Below are positions 12,484 through 12,485 of a DNA stretch of 12,485 nt, piece by piece; the first letter of the stretch is position 1, and each line of letters starts with the position of its first letter. Below the pieces are notes generated by a model, which had not been told where the DNA came from, did not search any database, and saw only the letters and a program-made list of their open reading frames with translations. This DNA comes from Solirubrobacterales bacterium (GTDB lineage Bacteria; Actinomycetota; Thermoleophilia; Solirubrobacterales; Solirubrobacteraceae): positions 1-12,485 of the forward strand of contig JAATFK010000036.1 in NCBI GenBank assembly GCA_015655225.1. Direction: 5' to 3'. Made by a program: the position numbers and the translations under genes.

Positions 12484-12485
12484 GA

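Overview
The window is GC-rich DNA with strong G/C preference at third codon positions, tightly packed genes and many ATGA stop/start overlaps. It fits a free-living high-GC actinobacterium. The catabolic gene repertoire recalls the Solirubrobacterales (Conexibacter-like soil bacteria), but that placement is a guess from style, not from a marker gene. No RNA genes, CRISPR array or insertion sequence was seen.

Layout. (1) 12-1323: a plus-strand three-gene operon with an unrecognised 257-residue protein and two small XRE-type HTH regulators, each joined by an ATGA overlap. A short, possibly truncated ORF follows (1324-1500). Codon use in the first gene is noticeably richer in T-ending codons than in the rest of the window, which suggests an accessory or acquired segment. 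(2) 5774 down to 1533, minus strand: a four-gene operon encoding a nucleotidyltransferase-fold protein, an intact ArgE/DapE-type M20 metallohydrolase, a glutamine-amidotransferase-like protein and an M24 (creatinase/aminopeptidase P fold) protein that seems to lack the usual metal ligands. (3) 7089 down to 6010, minus strand: a LacI-family repressor. (4) 7220-12110, plus strand, divergent from the repressor: an APC-family permease, an arginase/agmatinase-type ureohydrolase, a metallophosphoesterase and an M20 hydrolase of the allantoate amidohydrolase/N-carbamoyl-amino-acid hydrolase type. (5) 12131-12485: a small plus ORF and the C-terminal end of a minus-strand gene, overlapping tail to tail.

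How it fits together. Three related operator-like sites built on the core GCAAAAACG/A surround the repressor gene. Two lie in the lacI/permease divergent promoter region (7121-7138 and 7154-7171). The third is a near-perfect 18-bp palindrome just upstream of the minus-strand hydrolase operon (5793-5810). The simplest model is one LacI regulon controlling both operons. Together they would encode import of a small amino-acid-like compound and its stepwise breakdown by several C-N hydrolases. Ureohydrolase plus AllC-like plus M20 plus M24-like proteins suggests a guanidino-, ureido- or N-acyl amino compound as substrate. The exact substrate cannot be read from the sequence, and no pathway I know has this exact gene set.
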